DNA from: Bacillota bacterium
GTDB taxonomy: Bacteria; Bacillota; Clostridia; Christensenellales; SZUA-584
Assembly: GCA_023415915.1 (NCBI GenBank)
Contig: JAEZIZ010000082.1
Location: 1 to 43,419, forward strand
DNA length: 43,419 nucleotides
Reading direction: 5' to 3'
The notes under the pieces are model-generated. The model made no database searches, was not told where the DNA came from, and was given only the letters and a program-made list of their open reading frames with translations. Positions 41,401 to 43,419 of this stretch are shown in pieces; the first letter of the stretch is position 1; the number at the start of each line of letters is the position of its first letter. The translations under genes were made by a program, and so were the position numbers.

Positions 41401-42168
41401 TTAAATGTGTTTTACCATTATACGGCCCATAAAGTCAAACAGCCTGCCCGCCAGTTTTTTGACAGGCCCTAATGATGCGACGTTGTAATAGTCCGACTCA
41501 AGCCAGCCTTTTTCCCTATAGTAGTAATAGTCGCGGAATTTTAGCTCAGCGTTTTTAAGGCAGGTGCGCGTAAGCCTGAACACAAGCAGCCTTAAAAGCG
41601 CAGGCGCAGGCGCCGTTTTACTGATAAGGCCTTTATAGAACCTTTCCGAAGCGCATTTCATCTCTCTTGCCATGTTTTGCTTCTGCTTCTCCGTCATAGG
41701 CTCCAGCGTCGTTACGCAGCTTCCCCGAATTACATTGAACCCCAGGTTTTCGCCTGTAGACTCGATATATTTTTGAATATCCTTTCCTCCGAAAACTCCC
41801 TGAGTAACAATGGCTGTAAACGCCTTGCCGAAGAACCTTGGGCGGTGCATTACAAAGCAGAGCCTGTCTATAAAGCACTTCATACGCGCGGAGACCTGAA
41901 AGCCGTAATTGGGAGTGGCAAATACTACGCCATCAGAGCGTTCCATCTTTTCGAGCAAAAAATCTCTGTCATCGCTTAACGGGCAGAATTCTTCCCCCTT
42001 GTCAAAACAGAGCTTGCAGCCTCTGCAAAAATCAAGTTTATAATCGCAGAGAAAAATGTATTCTATATCAACGTCGTCGTATGTTTTAAGGCATTTTCCA
42101 AACTCCACGGCGGACTGGTATGTGGCTTTTTTGCGTTCGCTTCCTATAAATACTGTCACTTTCAGCAC
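41401..42168 (-). CDS. flavodoxin-fold NADPH-dependent FMN reductase family protein
   Basis: A 255-residue protein with a flavodoxin-like fold: TVFIGSERKKATY binds FMN phosphate, DFCRGCKLCFDKGEEFCPLSDD is the cysteine-rich stretch common to iron-sulfur flavoproteins and multimeric reductases, and FATPNYGFQVSARMKCFIDR is the second FMN loop. A C-terminal extension of about 80 residues has no clear match. The GTG at 42168 is chosen, after AAGAGG; an ATG at 42213 lies at or before the predicted transcription start, so it can hardly be used. It is the first gene of an operon with TetR. Confidence 0.85.
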   Translation of the reverse strand: MLKVTVFIGSERKKATYQSAVEFGKCLKTYDDVDIEYIFLCDYKLDFCRGCKLCFDKGEEFCPLSDDRDFLLEKMERSDGVVFATPNYGFQVSARMKCFIDRLCFVMHRPRFFGKAFTAIVTQGVFGGKDIQKYIESTGENLGFNVIRGSCVTTLEPMTEKQKQNMAREMKCASERFYKGLISKTAPAPALLRLLVFRLTRTCLKNAELKFRDYYYYREKGWLESDYYNVASLGPVKKLAGRLFDFMGRIMVKHI

Positions 42169-42186
42169 TGAATATAACCTCTTAAC

Positions 42187-42212
42187 TGAATGAATAAAAA
42201 ATAATTCATTCA
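42187..42212 (-). promoter_or_regulatory. palindromic operator, probably for the TetR regulator
   Basis: Perfect 9-bp arms TGAATGAAT and ATTCATTCA with an 8-base centre, beginning right after the -10 box, covering the transcription start. This size and position fit a TetR-type repressor site. Confidence 0.75.
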
Positions 42213-42213
42213 T

Positions 42214-42242
42214 ATAATAGCAGCGGCTGACGCTTCTGTCAA
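42214..42242 (-). promoter_or_regulatory. sigma-A promoter of the reductase-tetR operon
   Basis: Minus strand TTGACA, 17-base spacer, TATTAT. Confidence 0.78.
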
Positions 42243-42394
42243 TATGTTTTTTATGTTAAAAGCTCATCTTTTTTTTAAGTTCTAAGCGGTTTAAAGCCAA
42301 CTTATCAGTATACGCAAAAACGCTAAAAAATATACACACAAAGCAATAATTCTTAAGGCGTATCGGCAAATTATCCTCGCGGCGGCGGCGTGGT

Positions 42395-42427
42395 CTGACA
42401 ATCTTTACGAAGCGGCGTTCCTATAAT
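42395..42427 (+). promoter_or_regulatory. spoIIE-type promoter with 21-bp spacing and Spo0A-box-like site
   Basis: CTGACA and TATAAT are separated by 21 bases, too far for an ordinary sigma-A promoter. The Bacillus spoIIE and spoIIG promoters have such long spacing and need Spo0A~P. TTACGAA at 42405-42411, in the spacer just after the -35, matches the Spo0A box TGNCGAA at six of seven positions. It leads to SpoIIE at 42501. Confidence 0.6.
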
Positions 42428-42500
42428 AGGGGTTACCACACAATATACGTATCCCGGAAAGTATTAAGACTTCTTGGATAACAGTCAAGGAGGAGAATAT

Positions 42501-43419
42501 ATGACAACAGACGCTGCCGATATGGCTGCAATAAGCGAATCCACTGCAAGAAAAATTCTGGACGTTATAATATTTACCGCGGCAGGCTTTCTGCTGGGAA
42601 GGGTAGAGCTTTTATCGGCTATGAGCCCATTCGGGCCGGCGTTTGTGGCAGCCTGTTTTCTTTTAAGGCGCAAGGAAACGCTTTTCGCGGCGGCGGGTGT
42701 ATGCCTCGGAGCGTTGCTTATAACGGATACGCTCCATATAGTGACTGTAACGCTGCTTATTTGCGGCGTATTGTTTATACTGGGCAGAATAAAACGCTGG
42801 ATGGTTTTGATGTCTGCGGCGTGCGCTTACTCGGTGAGCTCCGCGGTATTTAAGACGCAGGATGTAGAGACTTTTATGACAGCGGTACTGGAATGCCTCA
42901 TTGCACTTGTAAGCGTCTACGCGCTGCAGACCGTAATACAGATAATGACCGGCACCAGAAAAAGGAACGTTTTTTCACCCGAAGAGACAATAAGCTTAAC
43001 GCTCGCGGCGCTTATCATAATCTGCATGTTCGGGCCTGTTAATATCTACGGAGTATATATCGCAAATATCGCAGCGCTGTTTCTCGTACTGTGCGCCGCA
43101 TATACGGGAGGAGCCGCGCTGGGCGCAGGAGTAGGGCTTGCGCTTGGCATGGCTCTTTGCCTCGGGTTGCCGGCGTCCGCAATGTATACGGGCATGCTGG
43201 GCGTTTCGGGGCTGGTCGCGGGGACGGTGAGGAAGCTGAAAAAACCGGGTACGGCGGCAGGGTTCCTTATTGTAAACCTGCTGTTCATACTCGCGTTCAG
43301 AAACAGCGATACGTGGTATCTTTCGCTGATAGAAGCAGGAGCGGCAGCGTTGGCGTTCGTTGCGCTGCCAGGGAAGGTATATTCGTTCGCGGGCCGGTAT
43401 TTCGATGCGCAGGTAAGGC
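42501..43419 (+). CDS. spoIIE: stage II sporulation protein E, N-terminal membrane part (3' partial)
   Basis: The frame from ATG 42501 stays open to the right edge (306 codons), so the gene is cut. AAGGAGGAG precedes the start. The visible part has about ten hydrophobic segments and the typical opening, with MSPFGPAFVAACFL near residue 40; these are SpoIIE features. The missing C-terminal part should be the PP2C phosphatase that dephosphorylates SpoIIAA to activate sigma-F in the forespore. The weak repeat of small residues GGAALGAGVGLALGMALCLG fits the membrane domain. Together with its promoter this makes sporulation likely. Confidence 0.85.
   Translation, partial: MTTDAADMAAISESTARKILDVIIFTAAGFLLGRVELLSAMSPFGPAFVAACFLLRRKETLFAAAGVCLGALLITDTLHIVTVTLLICGVLFILGRIKRWMVLMSAACAYSVSSAVFKTQDVETFMTAVLECLIALVSVYALQTVIQIMTGTRKRNVFSPEETISLTLAALIIICMFGPVNIYGVYIANIAALFLVLCAAYTGGAALGAGVGLALGMALCLGLPASAMYTGMLGVSGLVAGTVRKLKKPGTAAGFLIVNLLFILAFRNSDTWYLSLIEAGAAALAFVALPGKVYSFAGRYFDAQVR

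Overview
The window looks like a chromosomal segment of an anaerobic, sporulation-gene-bearing member of the Clostridia (Firmicutes), possibly near Christensenellales; the exact lineage is inference. The reasons are spoVG and the start of spoIIE, a rapZ-whiA-crh block, CarD beside a PIN/TRAM protein, YigZ, DUF1540, GGGtGRT and rubredoxin-like proteins, Gram-positive Shine-Dalgarno sites, frequent ATGA stop/start overlaps, and heavy use of ATA for isoleucine. I saw no rRNA, tRNA, CRISPR array, insertion sequence or phage gene.

Layout. 1-8204: surface-glycan block with a methyltransferase/glycosyltransferase fusion (cut by the left edge) and a convergent minus-strand operon (TPR glycosyltransferase, UDP-glucuronate decarboxylase-like enzyme, FkbM methyltransferase, UDP-glucose dehydrogenase, glucose-1-phosphate cytidylyltransferase). 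8509-12259: ribose-type sugar ABC importer. 12828-17258: GldA/GldF/GldG-like ABC system plus a DUF4340 protein. Both ABC operons have strong minus-strand promoters sharing the same 13-bp dyad. 17443-19859: lipoprotein, xanthine phosphoribosyltransferase, DUF1540 protein and zinc-ribbon membrane protein. 20195-20290: a minus-strand cyclic-di-GMP-I riboswitch with no obvious target gene. 20568-24498: rho, a membrane protein fused to a PlsC-like acyltransferase domain, and a rubredoxin-like protein.

24570-29288: YigZ, an acetyltransferase, tyrS, spoVG, the PIN/TRAM protein and CarD. 29405-29956: a Cu/Zn superoxide dismutase family gene with complete metal ligands but a broken 5' reading frame. 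30118-38767: a tightly packed plus-strand run: FHA protein, RodA/FtsW, class B penicillin-binding protein, uvrC, murB, PHP phosphoesterase, rapZ, whiA and a Crh-like HPr homologue whose His15 is Arg while Ser46 is kept; yvcK is missing from its usual place. 38870-40570: the GGGtGRT protein of unknown function with an IscU/NifU-like scaffold. 40805-42168: a flavodoxin-fold reductase and TetR regulator behind a promoter followed by a near-perfect palindrome. 42501 to the right edge: the membrane part of SpoIIE, behind a promoter with 21-bp spacing and a Spo0A-box-like site.

The best candidates for under-described biology are the GGGtGRT/scaffold pair, the orphan c-di-GMP riboswitch, the Arg15 Crh-like protein, the shared operator of the two ABC operons and the membrane-PlsC fusion. 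All family assignments come from motif recognition by eye; no database search was run.
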